Assembly (NCBI GenBank): GCA_033032865.1
Contig: JAWHQI010000329.1
Coordinates: forward strand, 496,001-560,000
Direction of reading: 5' to 3'
Length of the DNA stretch: 64,000 nt
From: Dactylorhiza incarnata
Taxonomy: Eukaryota > Streptophyta > Magnoliopsida > Asparagales > Orchidaceae
The position numbers and the translations under genes are program-made. The first letter of the stretch is position 1; every line of letters starts with the position of its first letter. The notes beneath the pieces are model-generated. The model saw nothing but the letters and a program-made list of their open reading frames with translations, did no database searches and was not told the DNA's origin. Of this stretch, positions 20,896 through 33,093 are shown piece after piece.

Positions 20896-23140
20896 ATGAC
20901 TGAACGTGACGAGCTGGGAACCGACCAGGGGAACTCGCTGCCTTTGGGCGAGTTCGTGACCAAGAGTGTCTTCGAGCAGGGGATGAAGGCGATGGAGGAT
21001 ACCATCCGGAGGTTACTCACACCTCGTGCCGAGGTGGGAGTATCCCCCCCTATCGCAGTCGCCTCGCCCACGGAAGCAGGTCCTAGTCAGCGCCTCGGCA
21101 AGGAAGCGCTCCTAGGGGAGGAAGACCAGCCGCTCCGGCGCGAGTGCTCTTTGCCAGCCCGACGGAGACTCGCCAGTCAGAGGGCGAGTACGACCAAGTT
21201 CGTCCCATCCGCCAACTCGCCCCGCGCAGTCCTTTTTGCGAGTTGGTGCTGTCTGCTCCCATTCCTGCAGGATTCACAGAGCCCGCCATGAGTTTCTACT
21301 ATGGGAAAGAAGATCCCGTCAAACATCTGCAATGGTTTGAAGATATGGTCTCCATCAAGCCGATGACGGATCCCTTCAAATGTCGGTTGTTCGCCATAAC
21401 CTTCCAGGAAAAAGCCAGAGATTGGTTCCACCAGTTACCGGCGGGAAGTGTCTACGGGTTCGATGACCTGCGCAGAAGTTACTTGCTCCGCTTCTCCACG
21501 TCCAAGAAGAGGAGGAAGGGTTCAGAAGATCTTTTCCTTATCAAGCAGAGACCCCAGGAGATGCTCGGGTCGTATTTGGATCGCTTTCAGGAGGAGATCC
21601 TCCTGGTCCAAGAGGTCCCTGGACATACCCTGATCTTGGCGTTCAAGCTGGGGTTGCAGCCAGGGTTTTTCAAGATGGAGATCACTCGCAATCCCCCCTA
21701 TCGTTCGAGGAGTTAGTCGATCGGGCTGGGAGGCAGATCGCGGGGGAGGCAACCAGCCTAGAGTTCGTGGCCAAGTTAGCCAGATTGGAGGGAGGGGAGA
21801 AAGAAGGAGAGGGGAGCGGCCGACGCGAGTCCAAGAAGAGAGGTGAGCCGAGGAGGCGAGAAGAGGGAGGGTCCCGGGAGAACAGGGATCAGCGAGATCA
21901 GGAGAGAAGGTTCCAGGCTCCGCCTCGCCGGCCGGCCTGGAGGCCTGCTGGAGGAGGCTACCAAGGGAGACCAGGAGGGAGGTACTCTCCGGAACGACGA
22001 GACCGCTGTCGCTCACCCGAGCGGAGGCAAGGACAGTGGAGGCAAAACCAAGCGCCGCCCAGAGAAGCTAATGTGATCAGGAGGGGACGAGGACGAGGAA
22101 GAGGGGGAAGGCCACGACAGCCCCGGGGTGAAGAAGAGCGTCGGGCGATGCCCTACTGCGACTTCCATCAGGTAGAGGGCCACGCAACGGCCACGTGCCC
22201 TGAGTTCTTGGAGTTGAGGAGAGGAGCTGGAGGAGCCCAGGAAGGGCATGAGAGGCGAGAAGGAGACATGTTAAGGATCGAAGGGGGAGGAGCCCCCGCC
22301 CCAAGGAGGTGTGAGGATAGGGGGGATCTGGGAGCCCATGGGGGGATAGGGGTCATCCACGGAGGAGCAGGGTTGGAGGCGACCCGGAAGGGGAGCCTCA
22401 ACGTCGTGTATCGGAAGAGCGTGGCCTCTACCTCCCAGGTTCCGCCACCGTCAGGAGAGATCACTTTCTCGGAGGAAGACATGTTGGGGAACGAAAACCC
22501 TTTCTGCGACGCGGTGGTGATCAAGGCCGCGGTGGAGAACTATACGGTCTCTCGCATCCTGGTGGATAACGGGAGCTCCGTCAATGTCGTGTTCAAGAAA
22601 GCGTTTGATGACATGAAGGTGGAAGAGAAGAGGGTTACCTCGACGGAAGGACCGCTTTTTGGGTTCGCGGGAGAAAGAAAAGAAGTAGAGGGAGGTGTGG
22701 AGTTGGTGGTGACGTTGGGAGGGACCACCAAGTGTTGTAGGTTTGTCATTGTAGACGCCCCCAACAGTTACAATGCCATCTTCGGCAGACCACTCATCAG
22801 TGCCTACAAGTGTGTGCCCTCCTCCTACCATCAATGCCTGAAGTACAACCAGGGAGGCGTGCAGATCCGGATCCGGAGCGATCCCAAGGTGGCGAGGCAG
22901 TGTTATCTTAACGCTGTCAACATGATCAGCTGGAAGGAGGAGGCAGAGACGGTGGACCTGGTGATGGAGGAGATGGCGAGGCAGGAAGCGGCCGAAGAAG
23001 CAGAGGAGACGGCAAGGCTGGAAGAAGCTGAGGAAGTAGAGGAGAAGGAGATCCTAGCAGAAGGCGGAAGGCCGGGAAGGGTGAAGGTTAGCAGGGAGCT
23101 GGAAGAGGAAGACAAGGAGAAGATCATGTCCTGCATCTAG
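20896..23140 (+). pseudogene. gag: gag-protease region of element B with two frameshifts
   Basis: The start is ATG at 20896. The gag frame shifts near 21140 and again near 21700; between them lies the retrotransposon gag core, recognisable by [19 protein letters not shown] and the [13 protein letters not shown] region. From about 21700 a basic, Arg-rich nucleocapsid part follows, with one zinc-knuckle variant CDFHQVEGHATATC (spacing C-X2-H-X4-H-X4-C, near 22155). An aspartic protease has DNGSS at about 22564 in place of the usual DTG/DSG. The frame ends at a TAG (23138-23140), where element A has a Gln codon, so a single C-to-T change cut protease from RT. In the family this region makes the particle shell and the processing enzyme. 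Confidence 0.85.
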
Positions 23141-23176
23141 AAGAACGCGGACATCTTTGCATGGAGCGCAGCCGAT

Positions 23177-26100
23177 ATGCCAGGTGTCGACGCAGACGTC
23201 GCTTGCCATCATCTCAACTTGGATAAGGGAGTCCACCCCATCCAACAGAAGAAGAGGGCAACCGCCACCACCCTAGCCGAGCCCATCAGGGAGGAGGTCA
23301 GGAAGCTGCTGGAAGCAGGGTTTGTGTCGGAGATCCAGTACCCAGGCTGGGTCTCCAACGTTGTAATGGTGAGGAAGGGAGAGGGGAAGTGGCGCATGTG
23401 TATCGATTTTTCTATCCTTAATAAAGCTTGCCCCAAGGATTGTTACCCTTTTCCTAGAATCGACGAGCTAGTAGATTCGGCCGTCGGATTCACTGTCATG
23501 AGTTTTTTTGATGCATTTTCTGGCTACCACCAAATTCGCATGCATCCACCCGACGTGAAACACGTATCCTTCATTACCAACGACGGATGCTATTGTTATA
23601 AAATGATGCCTTTCGGGCTTAAAAACGCAGGAGCAACCTATCAGCGCATGATGGACAGGGTGTTCAAAGAGCAGAAGGGGCGAAACTTGGAAGTATACGT
23701 CGATGATCTCATGGTAAAAAGCAAGAGCGTCGGGGAGCACCTCCATGACTTGGAGGAGACCTTCGTCACGCTGCGAAAGTATAAGATGAGACTAAATCCG
23801 GCCAAGTGCGTGTTTGGGGCTGGAAAGGGGAAGTTCTTGGGACACCTCTTGACTCCGGCTGGAGTAGAACCGAACCCGGACAAGGTGAAGGCGATCATGG
23901 AGATGGAAGCACCCAGGAACGTCAAGGAAGTTCAGCGCCTGACAGGTCGCCTAGCCGGGCTGAGCAGGTTCCTCTCCAGAGCAGGGGAGAAATGCTCACC
24001 ATTCTTCAAAACCCTCCGAGACAATAAAAAGTTCGAGTGGTCGGCAGAGTGTCAGGGAGCCTTTGAAAGCCTAAAACTCCAGTTGGCCCAGGTACCCCTG
24101 TTACAAGGGCCTAGAGAGGGAGAAGATCTCTTTCTATACATAGGGGTGGGGTCGGAAGCGGTAAGCTCGGTCCTGGTACGCGAGGAGGGGAAGTGCCAAC
24201 TCCCCATTTACTACGTAAGTCGGGTCCTGCGGAAGGCAGAATTACGATACCCCATCCTGGAAAAATTGGCGTTCGTCTTGATTGTATCGGCGCGGAGACT
24301 ACGACCTTACTTCCAGGCCCACCCGATTAAGGTAGTGACCGACCACCCTCTCCGCAATGTTCTAGAAGGGGTAGAGCATTCTGGCAGGATGGCAAAGTGG
24401 TCAGTAGAACTCAGCGAGTTTGACGTCGCCTACGTGCCCCGACTGGCCATGAAGGCCCAAGCGGTGGCAGACTTCCTAGTCGACTATACCGCAGAAGTAG
24501 GCAAGGAGGAGATACCCCAGCAGGTGGCGTGGGAAGTGTTCGTGGATGGAGCGTCGGGGAGGAACTCATGTGGAGGAGGCATCATCCTGATCAGCCCTCA
24601 GGGCACTAGAATTGAGCAAGCCGTCAGCATTCACTTCCCCGTTACCAACAATCAGGCAGAATATGAAGTTGTAATCGCGGGACTACGCCTAGCCCAGGAG
24701 CTGGGGATCCACGACATCAGAGTCCACTCCGACTCACTGGTGGTCACCTCCCAGATCCGAGGAGAGTATGAAGCAAGAGAGCCGGTACTGCAGCGCTATC
24801 TGGTAAAGGTCAAAGACTTGGTGGGCGCCTTTAAGTCCTTCTCCATACAACATGTGCCAAGGGAGGAGAACGCCCGAGTAGATCGACTGGCCAAATATGG
24901 CCCCCTGGTCGGGGGAACGGTCACCGAGTTGTTTCGGCCTTCGATCGAGGAAGGAGAGGTGATGGACATCGACCAACCCGCTTCGTGGATGGACCCCCTG
25001 ATCACTTTCTTAACCACAGGATGCTTGCCTGCGGAGGTTCAGGACAAGAGACGGTTCAGGTACAAGTCCGCTTATTATTTACTAACTGACGGGGTGCTCT
25101 ACAGGAAGACTCTATCCGGTCCCTTGGCCAGGTGCCTGTCCGAGGAGGATGCCTCCCGGGTCTTGGAGGAGATTCACACAGGCGAGTGCGGCAGTCATTC
25201 GGGAAGCAGAACCCTGGAGAAGAGGGTACTCCGAGCAGGATACTTTTGGCCCACCATCCGAAAAGACGCAGAGGAGTTCGCGAGGAGATGCTCAAAGTGC
25301 CAACTCTATGCTCCGCTCCAGTTACAGCCAGCCCAGCGTCTTCGGTCAATCACCACCCCTTGGCCCTTCGCCATTTGGGGAATGGATCTGGTGGGACCAT
25401 TCCCCCCGGCAAGTGGGCAAAGGAGATATCTCCTAGTGATGATCGATTATTTCTCCAAGTGGATGGAAGTGAAGGCCCTGGCAAAAACGACCTCCCTGGT
25501 GGTGAAGAACTTCATTTGGGGGGAGATCGCGTGCAGACATGGTCTACCCCTCGCCATCGTCACCGACAACGGTCCACAATTCGCAAGCCTTGAGCTCGCT
25601 GATTTCTGTAGCCAACTTGGCATCGATCTCCGCTTCGCCTCAGTTCATCACCCACGAAGCAACGACCAGGTCGAAGCGGCCAACAAAGTCATCCTCAACC
25701 TGCTCAAGAAGAAGGTGGAGAACCTGAAGGGTAATTGGGTGGAACAGCTCCCCTCGGTCCTCTGGGCCCTGAGGACTACCCCCACCACGGCAACCGGCGA
25801 AACGCCGTTCAAGCTATCACACGGCTCGGAGGCTCTCATCCCGATAGAGTTCGAGGTCCGGAGTCCCAGGGTGGCGGCGGCAGAGGATGGGGATGAAGGG
25901 TGGAGACTCGAGAACGAAGAGGCGCAACGACTCGCCTTGGATTTCGTGGAGGAGCTTCGCGACCAGGCCACGATCCGACAGGAAGAGATCAAGCGAAGGA
26001 TGGCGAAGCACTTCGACAAACAGGTCCGAGTCAAGCAGTTCATCAAGGGAGACCTGGTTCTCAAGAAGGTGGATGCCGCAGGAAGATCCGCCACGGTGGG

Positions 26101-26206
26101 TAAACTTCATCCTAATTGGGAGGGCCCCTACATAGTTTCTGAAGCACTAAAAACAGGTGGGTACCGCCTACAGAACGTCGAGGGGGAACTCCTAGGAAAC
26201 ACTTGA
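23177..26206 (+). pseudogene. pol: pol of element B: RT, RNase H, archaeal-type RNase H, integrase
   Basis: Open for 1009 codons from the first ATG after the TAG. Coding similarity already runs through 23141-23176, so this is the same polyprotein as gag-protease. YVDD of reverse transcriptase is near residue 173. The second RNase H shows FVDGAS, NNQAEYE and HSDS. Integrase has the HHCC region, MDLVG, TDNGPQF and SNDQVEAANK. The frame ends at TGA (26204-26206) where element A has a Trp codon, and homology continues about 13 more codons to a TAA. The last residues are therefore lost by a point change outside the integrase core. About 80 percent alike to element A pol by inspection. Confidence 0.9.
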
Positions 26207-26337
26207 AGTAGAGACGATTTGAAACGTTTCTACTCCTAATATCAATGTAATGCCTGGTTCATTTTTGTTATGATAAAACAAAACGATAACATTTTCCGTC
26301 ATAAACTGGTAGCGCTTCACCACTTGGACGGTAGGTA

Positions 26338-27072
26338 CCGAACGATGGGCCCCTTCTATGTCCTCGAGCAGAGAGTTGTCGTAGACCAGGCCGTAGCACT
26401 GGGCTCCTCCCTTGCAGGCTGGCTACTTGCCCCCTCGAGTGAGTTCTATGTCCTCGAGCAGAGAGTTGCCGTAGACCAGGCCGTAACACTGGGTTCCTCC
26501 CCTGCAGGCTGGCTACTTGCCCCCTCGAGTGAGTTCTATGTCCTCGAGCAGAGAGTTGCCGTAGACCAGGCCGTAGCACTGGGCTCCTCCCCTGCAGGCT
26601 GGCTACTTGCCCCCTCGAGTGAGTTCTATATCCTCGAGCAGAGAGTTGTCGTAGACCAGACCGTAGCACTGGACTCCTCCCCTACAGGCTGGCTACTTGC
26701 CCCCTCGAGTGAGTTCTATGTCCTCGAGCAGAAAGTTGTCGTAGACCAGGCCGTAGCACTGGGTTCCTCCCCTGCAGGCTGGCTACTTGCCCCCTCGAGT
26801 GAGTTCTATGTCCTCGAGCAGAGAGTTGTCGTAGACCAGGCCGTAGCACTGGGCTCCTCCCCTGCAGGCTGGCTACTTGCCCCCTCGAGTGAGTTCTATG
26901 TCCTCGAGCTGAGAGTTGTCGTAGACCAGGCCGTAGCACTGGGTTCCTCCCCTGCAGGCTGGCTACTTGCCCCCTCGAGTGAGTTCTATGTCCTCGAGCA
27001 GAGAGTTGCCGTAGACCAGGCCGTAGCGTCGGGCTCCTCCCCTGCAGGATGGCTACTTGCCCCCTCGAGTGA
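26338..27072. repeat. 90-bp tandem repeat of element B, about eight copies
   Basis: The unit has TTCTATGTCCTCGAGCAGAG and CTGGCTACTTGCCCCCTCGA; successive GAGAGTTG starts are 90 bp apart (26371, 26461 and so on). The units are very alike. The array stands right after pol, in the same place as the unrelated repeats of element A. The long open frame through it reflects the period being a multiple of three. Confidence 0.93.
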
Positions 27073-27570
27073 GCCCCAAACCCTACTAAGTGCTAACCCC
27101 AAAAAGCAATCTCATAAGGGAAGAGGAGGTGAGGCGAGTTCCTTAAAACCTCCCAGACTAGTGAATATCGAAATTACTCGTCTATTCGTCAACCATCTCG
27201 CGAAAAGCCCTAACAAGGGGGAGAAACACGCTCCAACCGCCTCACACTCTGCGAAGCCATAAGCAAACGGGCACCTGACTAAGGCGAAGAAAGCTCTCGC
27301 GCGAGCCCTCGCCACGAGCGAGTACCCCTTAGGCGCGAGTACGGTACATAGGCAAGCGCGTCGCAAAAAAAAATATAATAAAAGTAATAAATAATAATGA
27401 TGAGCGCGTCAGACGAGATTTAAGACAAGGGAAGAGGAAAGATCGAGCGGGTTAAAATATGGCGAGCACGCCCACCCGGTCAAACAGAAAGGGCGAGTAC
27501 GCCGAAAATATTCCCAAGAGAAAATATCATTACAGGGCTTACAAAATATAAAAAAGAAAAAAAAAACGAG
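27073..27570. other. Internal non-coding part of element B
   Basis: No gene. GCGAGTAC-type short words recur here and in the following antisense genes. It probably holds the 3' UTR and terminator of the antisense gene ending at 27571. Confidence 0.5.
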
Positions 27571-29441
27571 CTATTCGCCCTGGTCATCCTCTTCCGATTC
27601 GCCAGATGAGCCGTCACTTGGAGTTCTCGCCTGGGTGGGGCTCACCGCCTCGCGATATAGTTCTGGGAGAAGGTCTGCGAGATCAACTGTGGCCCCCTCC
27701 GCAGTAAGAAGAAATCGCCGCCGGAGTCGCTCCCGCGTGAACACCGCCGTCTTGATGGCCAGCTGCCTGCGCGTCTCGGCAACCTGGGCCGGGGTGAAGT
27801 GAAGGAGCCGCGGAGCTGTGGACGACTCCCCTCTGCTAGGATGTCGGAGCTCAGCTATCTCCGATTCCGCCTCGGCAAGGCGAGTCCCTAGGTAGTTGAC
27901 TTCCCGCTGCGAAGCGGCCAGCTGCGCCTCCAGCTCGGAGACCCGCGTCACCAGCACAACGGTGGACTCCTACATTAGCAAAGGTCAAACAATAGCGTCG
28001 GCCAGCGAGTGGGAGGTAAATGGACAAGGACGCTCACCTCAGGGAGAACGACCTCCTTAGCCTTGGACCCGGCAAGCTCCTCCGCCATTGCCGCCAGCTT
28101 CCTCTCCAGCTCTTTATAGGTGGCGCCCAGCTCGCGGAGTCGCCTATTCGATTGAAGCCCCCGCCGCGCCGTCTGGTGAGCCAGCTCGGCGGTGCGGAGA
28201 GCGGAACGGCTGGTGAGGTTGGCTAGCTCGCGAATGGGAGCCTCTGCGAGAACTTCGGCGTCTTCTCGACCATATAACCCAAAGAGCAGGTTATACGCCG
28301 GCTCGCCTACCTCCTCGAAATCCTCCCAGGAGGGGAGGAGCGAACTCACCAGGACCCTGTTCGCATCATGGTCCCATATCAACAACGGATTACCTTTGGA
28401 GTCCTCGCTCCTCATCCCCAATCCAAAATTTGTGTGGGATGAGGGTTCAGGAGGCGGGCTCGTTGGAGGACGAGAAGATCTCCCAGTCTTCTGCTTCTTT
28501 CGCCTTGGCTCACTAGCCGAGGCGGCCTCAGGATCAACCAGACCTTTTCCCTTGTCCGTTGACGGGGGCGTCCCGCTATCCACCGAAACTACCGCCGCTC
28601 CAAGGGCCCCCTCGGGATGAGGCTCGCTAGACTGATGCCGCGAGGCGTCGCAAGGAGGACGGGAGGGGATGACGCGCTCACCTGCAAGAAGGTGAAAATT
28701 AATTCAGATCCCTGCCAAGAGCAGAGGGTCGGGAGAAAGGGGAGGAAGCGCGGCGAGTATTACCCAAGACTTACCCGCTCCAGGAGGCACGAAGGCGAGC
28801 TGATCCACGCCTCGCCGCAGGAAAACCACGTCCATAACCCTACTCTTCATGTAAGTATAGAGGGCCAGAGCGTCCCCTTTCAAGCGAGGCGGTCTGTACT
28901 CCGTCTCTACCTTCTGAATGGGGGCGAAGGGAATGTTCCCGAAGTCGCCTCGCACCACGACAAATTTATCGGTCCAATGATGGACCTTGTTGAGTGTCTC
29001 AGCTACCTTAACGCACACACTGGTAAAGAACAAGGTGCCGTCTCCAGTCGCCTTCAGGGTCAGGACCTTGCGGAAGACGGAGAGGTCGAATTCGATCTTC
29101 TCCTCGCGCAGGTAACAGGCGTATGCGACCAAAACGCTGATCGCGTTAGGGTTGACCTGCGCGGGGATCATCCCGAAGTATCGAAGGACCTGGCGCACCT
29201 CAGGCCATAGAGGCAACCTCAACCCCACCTGGAAATGGGCTAGGGGGATGGCGAGTTCACCGTCGAAGAAGGAGTTAAGGAACTCACCAGGGGTTGGCCG
29301 CCTCGCTGTATAGCCCGGTGGCAGGTAATGTTTCTCGACGTCCGTCAGCTCCTCGCCCAAGGTCTGCGAGCTGGGGAAGTTGTGCGCTCAAAAATTGCGA
29401 ACACAGAAGGCACGCCCGTCTTCGGATGGCTCTTTCCCCAT
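27571..29441 (-). CDS. Antisense gene 2 of element B: Transposase_28-like protein with coiled coil, three exons
   Basis: Exons 29441-28775, 28681-28038 and 27969-27571 are joined by two GT-AG introns whose phases (1, then 0) keep one frame of 569 codons. Exon 1 matches the 'putative gypsy type transposon' domain found in antisense open frames of Tat elements (LRLPLWPEVRQVLRYFGMIP, then NAISVLVAYACYL). Exon 2 has a basic KKQKTGR stretch, possibly nuclear, and ends in a helical region. Exon 3 is coiled coil plus an acidic tail ending EEDDQGE. A TATA box (CTATAAATAG, 29555-29546) stands about 105 bp before the ATG. One in-frame TGA at codon 18 (29390-29388) would stop this copy; the next usable start is unclear. 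The function of this family is unknown. Confidence 0.7.
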
Positions 29442-29545
29442 GGCGGGTGGCGAGTAGAGGGGAAGGTCTAACAGGCGGGGTTCGGAGAAAAACGCTTGGA
29501 GGAGAGGGGGGTGTGGGGGCATACCCATCCACTCTAGGAGGCCTG

Positions 29546-29555
29546 CTATTTATAG
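29546..29555 (-). promoter_or_regulatory. TATA box of antisense gene 2
   Basis: CTATAAATAG on the minus strand, identical to the decamer before antisense gene 1 and to the TATA of the element A LTR. The distance to the ATG leaves room for a leader of about 75 nt. Confidence 0.6.
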
Positions 29556-29848
29556 ACTCCGCCTCATCCGGCCTGATCGCACGCGAACTGGATAACCACC
29601 TATGCGAGTACGCCTAAACGAGTAGCTAGTTCAACAACGCGCAGGTAAGAGGCAGCAACCCTAGCACACATAAAATACAGCGCGGGTACAAAAAACCTTT
29701 AACAAAAATGCTCTAAGCGCATGGCGCGAGTACACAAAAGACAAAAAAATCGCCCGCACATTACAGGTACTCGAGAGGTCGCGAGTGCCTTTACATATCA
29801 CGCGTCAAAGAAAAAAATGGCGAAACGCATCAAAAGGGAGAATACAGC

Positions 29849-32261
29849 CTAAGAAGCTCCACCGCGGCGCCGCGGACCGCGACCCAGGCGACGCGTGCGC
29901 TGAGGGCGACGAGCTCTCCAAGTGATGTCGCGAGCTGCTCGCAGGTCTTCGCGGGCCTGCCCCAGACTCTCCTCACTTTGCCGGATGTGATCCTCGCCTC
30001 GGCGGATATGTTCTTCCAGTAAAGAGGCCTCGCCCACGGTGCCAGCCACCTGCGAGAAGCGGTGAAGATCGTCCTCGGTAGCTTGCTGGCGAGTCTCCAC
30101 CTCGTATAATCTCGCCTCTAGGTCAGTCACCCTGTCAAAGAGGCCATCCTCGCCCTGCACCTGCTGTTGAAACTCCTCCACTTCAGAGAGGCGGTCCCCG
30201 AGGTCAGCCAACCGCGCGTTCACCTCGGCGGGGGGCGTAGACATCAGAAAGGAATCATGGGCTCGAAGGACGGCAATCAGGCGAGCCCACGACCCCTCAT
30301 TAAAGCCCGGGGGGCCCACGAGTAGCTCTCTCAAAGGAGTAGACGCCTCGGGCGGTGACGACCCCAGCAGCGAATTCGTCGATGGAGGACGACTGGAAGA
30401 GGGAGATCCCCGGTTATCTGAAAGGAGATAAAGGACAAGGGTAAGCCACAGAAACGAAGAAGGCGGCGAAGATAAGCAAGGCGAGTACCCCCGTGAGTAG
30501 TGTCCCCTTCCTGGTGGCGAGGCGGATCTGCCTGCAACCTCCCAGTTAGAGCTGTCACGGTTCCGGTTCGGTTCCGGTTCTACTAAGACCGTAAACCGAA
30601 CCGCTAAGGTAACGGTTCTTCAAATTAGAACCAAAACCATATTTGGTTTGATCGGTTCCGGTCCGGTTACGGTTCCAATATTATTTTTGGAGCCATCGTG
30701 TCAACGGATCCGGTTCCGGTTCAACAAGAACCAAAACCAAACCGGTCACTAACGGTTCGGTCCGGTTCTATTCGGTTCGGTCCGGTTCCAATCGGTTCTA
30801 TGTATTATAGTTTTAATCATTTTACAACTCTATAATTTGATTCATTAGACACATTCACAAAGATTATTATCTCTTTAAAATGCATATTTGAAAAGGAAAT
30901 TGGAATTCAAATGGTTGGAGCAATAATTTTTTGATTTCTTAAGTTTAAATATATTAAAATTGAACTAATACAGATATGCATGCAATAATATCTGATTTGG
31001 CGCACTAAATAGAAAAAATGGGTAATATTATATGATGGACATTAGCATGAAGGACACCAAGTAATATTGTAACACTTGATGCTTAGCAAAAATAGTCACT
31101 TTACCGAAGTAGTTGAGGAATGACAAACATAAACATGTACAAAGTAGAGATCATATAGTCATCAACAAAATTAAATAACAACCACCAAATATCATCTTTG
31201 TATGTTGGTAGGGTCCATCACTGAGTACAACTATATTTGGGCAGCGATGCAATATTAAAAAAAATATTAAGAATAAATATATATATTATACAGAATAATA
31301 ATAAACGGATTGCGGTTCGATTCTGCTTCGGTCCGGTCCGGATCGGGTCTAAAAAATTTGAAACCGCTCGAAACATTTATGTTGCGGTTCCGGTTCCGGT
31401 TCTGGTCCGGATAATAAAATGAAGGAACCACACTCGGACCATTATTGTTTACGGTTCCAAAATTCAAACCGGAACCTGAATAATCGCCAACGGTTCGATC
31501 TGGTCCTTTGCGGTTCCGGTATGGTTCCGGTTCGGCTTACGGTTTTCGGTTTTAAGTGACAGCTTTGCTCCCAGTAGAGGCAGACAAGCGGAGAACCACA
31601 CCGGTCCCCCCGGATAAAGGCCCTGTCGTCGAAGATTTCCCTCCGGCAGTGGGGCGGGTCGGCTGACCTACCCCAGACTGCCGAGGAGGTGACTGCAAGG
31701 GAGGAGGAGGGAGGGCCAAAATCTGCCCTGGGGCCGAGGAGGACGCGGTCCCAAGACCCGTCGACAGCGCCGCGCCGAATTGACCAGACTGATCCAGGTG
31801 ACCAGGAAGCGCTGCGGGTAACAAAAGGTCAGTACAAATTCAGCCTAGTGGGGCGAGAAGATAGCGCCCTTACCAGAGGTCGCAGTGGGACGAACGGGAG
31901 GAAATAGCGGGGCGCCCTGATCCGCTGAAGGCAATCTCGCATCCTCGAGCCCACCTGTTGTAATGCCGACCTCGCCCCCTCCTTGCTGGCGAGATGAGTC
32001 AGCAACGAGCTCTTCACGAATAGGCGAGGTCGTCACCTTCCCAAGCAAGGGTCCGCACCTCGCCGTGGATTCCGGATCCGTGGAAGATCTCTCGCGTAGC
32101 TCCAGGTCAGTTCTCTTCCGCTTGGACTTCCTCTTCCTCACGGAGCCGGGAGGGCGAGGCGTCAGGAACTCTCCAATGATGTCCATGACGGCCGCAGCCT
32201 CAGGCTCGTCATCAGCGAGCCCCCGGTCGGCGGCTGCGGAAGGCCCCCCCTTGGAAGACAT
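29849..32261 (-). CDS. Antisense gene 1 of element B: unknown Pro/Ser-rich and coiled-coil protein, three exons, interrupted by hAT
   Basis: Exons 32261-31874, 31811-30489 (containing the hAT 30547-31567 and its duplicated target) and 30417-29849. All introns are GT-AG. When the hAT and one 8-bp target copy are left out, the phases match and the frame is open for about 416 codons. The N-terminal part has a basic VRKRKSKRKR stretch (nuclear-type signal). The middle is Pro/Ser/Gly-rich and the C-terminal 150 residues are strongly helical (LADLGDRLSEVEEFQQQ), ending in an Arg-rich tail. I do not recognise a family. An ATG at 32285 lies only 10 bp from the TATA box, so the ATG at 32261 is the better start. 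Confidence 0.6.
30547..31567. mobile_element. Non-autonomous hAT element (1021 bp) in antisense gene 1
   Basis: The ends are TAGAGCTGTCAC and the complement of CAAAGCTGTCAC. The flanking 8-bp duplication CTCCCAGT is perfect (30539-30546 and 31568-31575). Both subterminal regions are packed with CGGTTCCGGTTC-type short repeats on both strands, as hAT transposases like. The middle is AT-rich and codes for nothing. Confidence 0.93.
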
Positions 32262-32294
32262 TCTGGCACATGGGATGAAAGGCATACCCCCACT

Positions 32295-32304
32295 CTATTT
32301 ATAG
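32295..32304 (-). promoter_or_regulatory. TATA box of antisense gene 1
   Basis: CTATAAATAG on the minus strand, 90 bp inside the right LTR boundary. A start about 30 bp downstream (near 32265) would favour the ATG at 32261. Confidence 0.6.
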
Positions 32305-32372
32305 AGGAAAAGCCCGTGGGCTCGCCGTTCCGCCGAATAAGGGATTGGACTCTTCTTTCTGACCTCTAGCGA

Positions 32373-32393
32373 GCTCGCAAAGAGCGGGGATTG
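32373..32393 (+). promoter_or_regulatory. Polypurine tract of element B
   Basis: AGCTCGCAAAGAGCGGGGATTG just before the 3' LTR, nearly the same as in element A. Confidence 0.8.
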
Positions 32394-33093
32394 TGTACAA
32401 CCCGTATTCGGCGAGTAGAGCCGAGGGCACCTGGCGAGTAGGCCGATGCCTCTCTCGGCGAGTAGAGCCTAAGGCACCTGGCGAGTAGGCCGATGCCTCT
32501 CTCGGCGAGTAGAGCCTAAGGCACCTGGCGAGTAGGCTGATGCCTCTCTCGGCGAGTAGAGTCAGGAGGCCTAGCGAGTAGACCGGTGCCTCCCTCGGCG
32601 AGTAGAGTCAGATTCTAGGGAATAGAATCATCCGGGCCCCCCCGGTGGTCTGCCTATAGCCCTTCGGGACAGCGGAGTCTGGCTATCTGCAGACCAATTT
32701 GGAGTGCGTTTAGCAAAACAGTAAGGCGGAGTTACGCTATCCGCAGGTCATCCGGACCATTCTACCCCTGGGAAGTCTTTCCCTATAAATATGACCCATT
32801 ATGTCTCAGATCAGATAGATCCACCCCCTTGAGAAAGCCTGTGCTTTCTTCCTCGTGCTGTCTGAGACAGGCTCAACTTCTGGTTTTCGGGAGGGGAAAT
32901 CAAGTTAGATTTCCGGGTTAGTGGCGGGACCTCCCCGCTGCAGCCAGTGGGTCATTCTTAGGGAGCTACCTAACAACCAGTGAGAGTTGGTTCATAGTTC
33001 GGGACACTTAGTTCTAGGATCCGACGAGGAGAGAAGTAACTCAAGCTACTCCCCAAGTCTCGAACAAGTTGGACCGGTATCCGGGTTCCAACA
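32394..33093 (+). repeat. 3' LTR of element B (700 bp)
   Basis: Same length as the 5' LTR and aligned without gaps. About 11 substitutions were counted by eye, ten of them transitions. Confidence 0.93.

Larger units (their letters stand above)
20138..33093 (+). mobile_element. Nearly complete Tat-lineage element B (12.96 kb) with antisense genes
   Basis: Its two LTRs are 20138-20837 and 32394-33093, each 700 bp, flanked by a perfect GCTAG duplication. In order it has a primer site, gag, protease, RT, RNase H, archaeal-type RNase H, integrase, a 90-bp tandem array, two spliced genes on the opposite strand, and a polypurine tract. I count about 11 differences between the LTRs by eye, nearly all transitions, so it is younger than element A, whose LTR it entered. 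Coding regions carry two frameshifts in gag, a TAG before RT and a TGA near the end of pol, so it is not autonomous now. Confidence 0.94.

Noticed and set aside
26270..27262. 330-residue frame of 30-residue repeats (and frames on the other strand)
   Set aside because: Direct product of the 90-bp tandem repeat of element B; not a protein gene.
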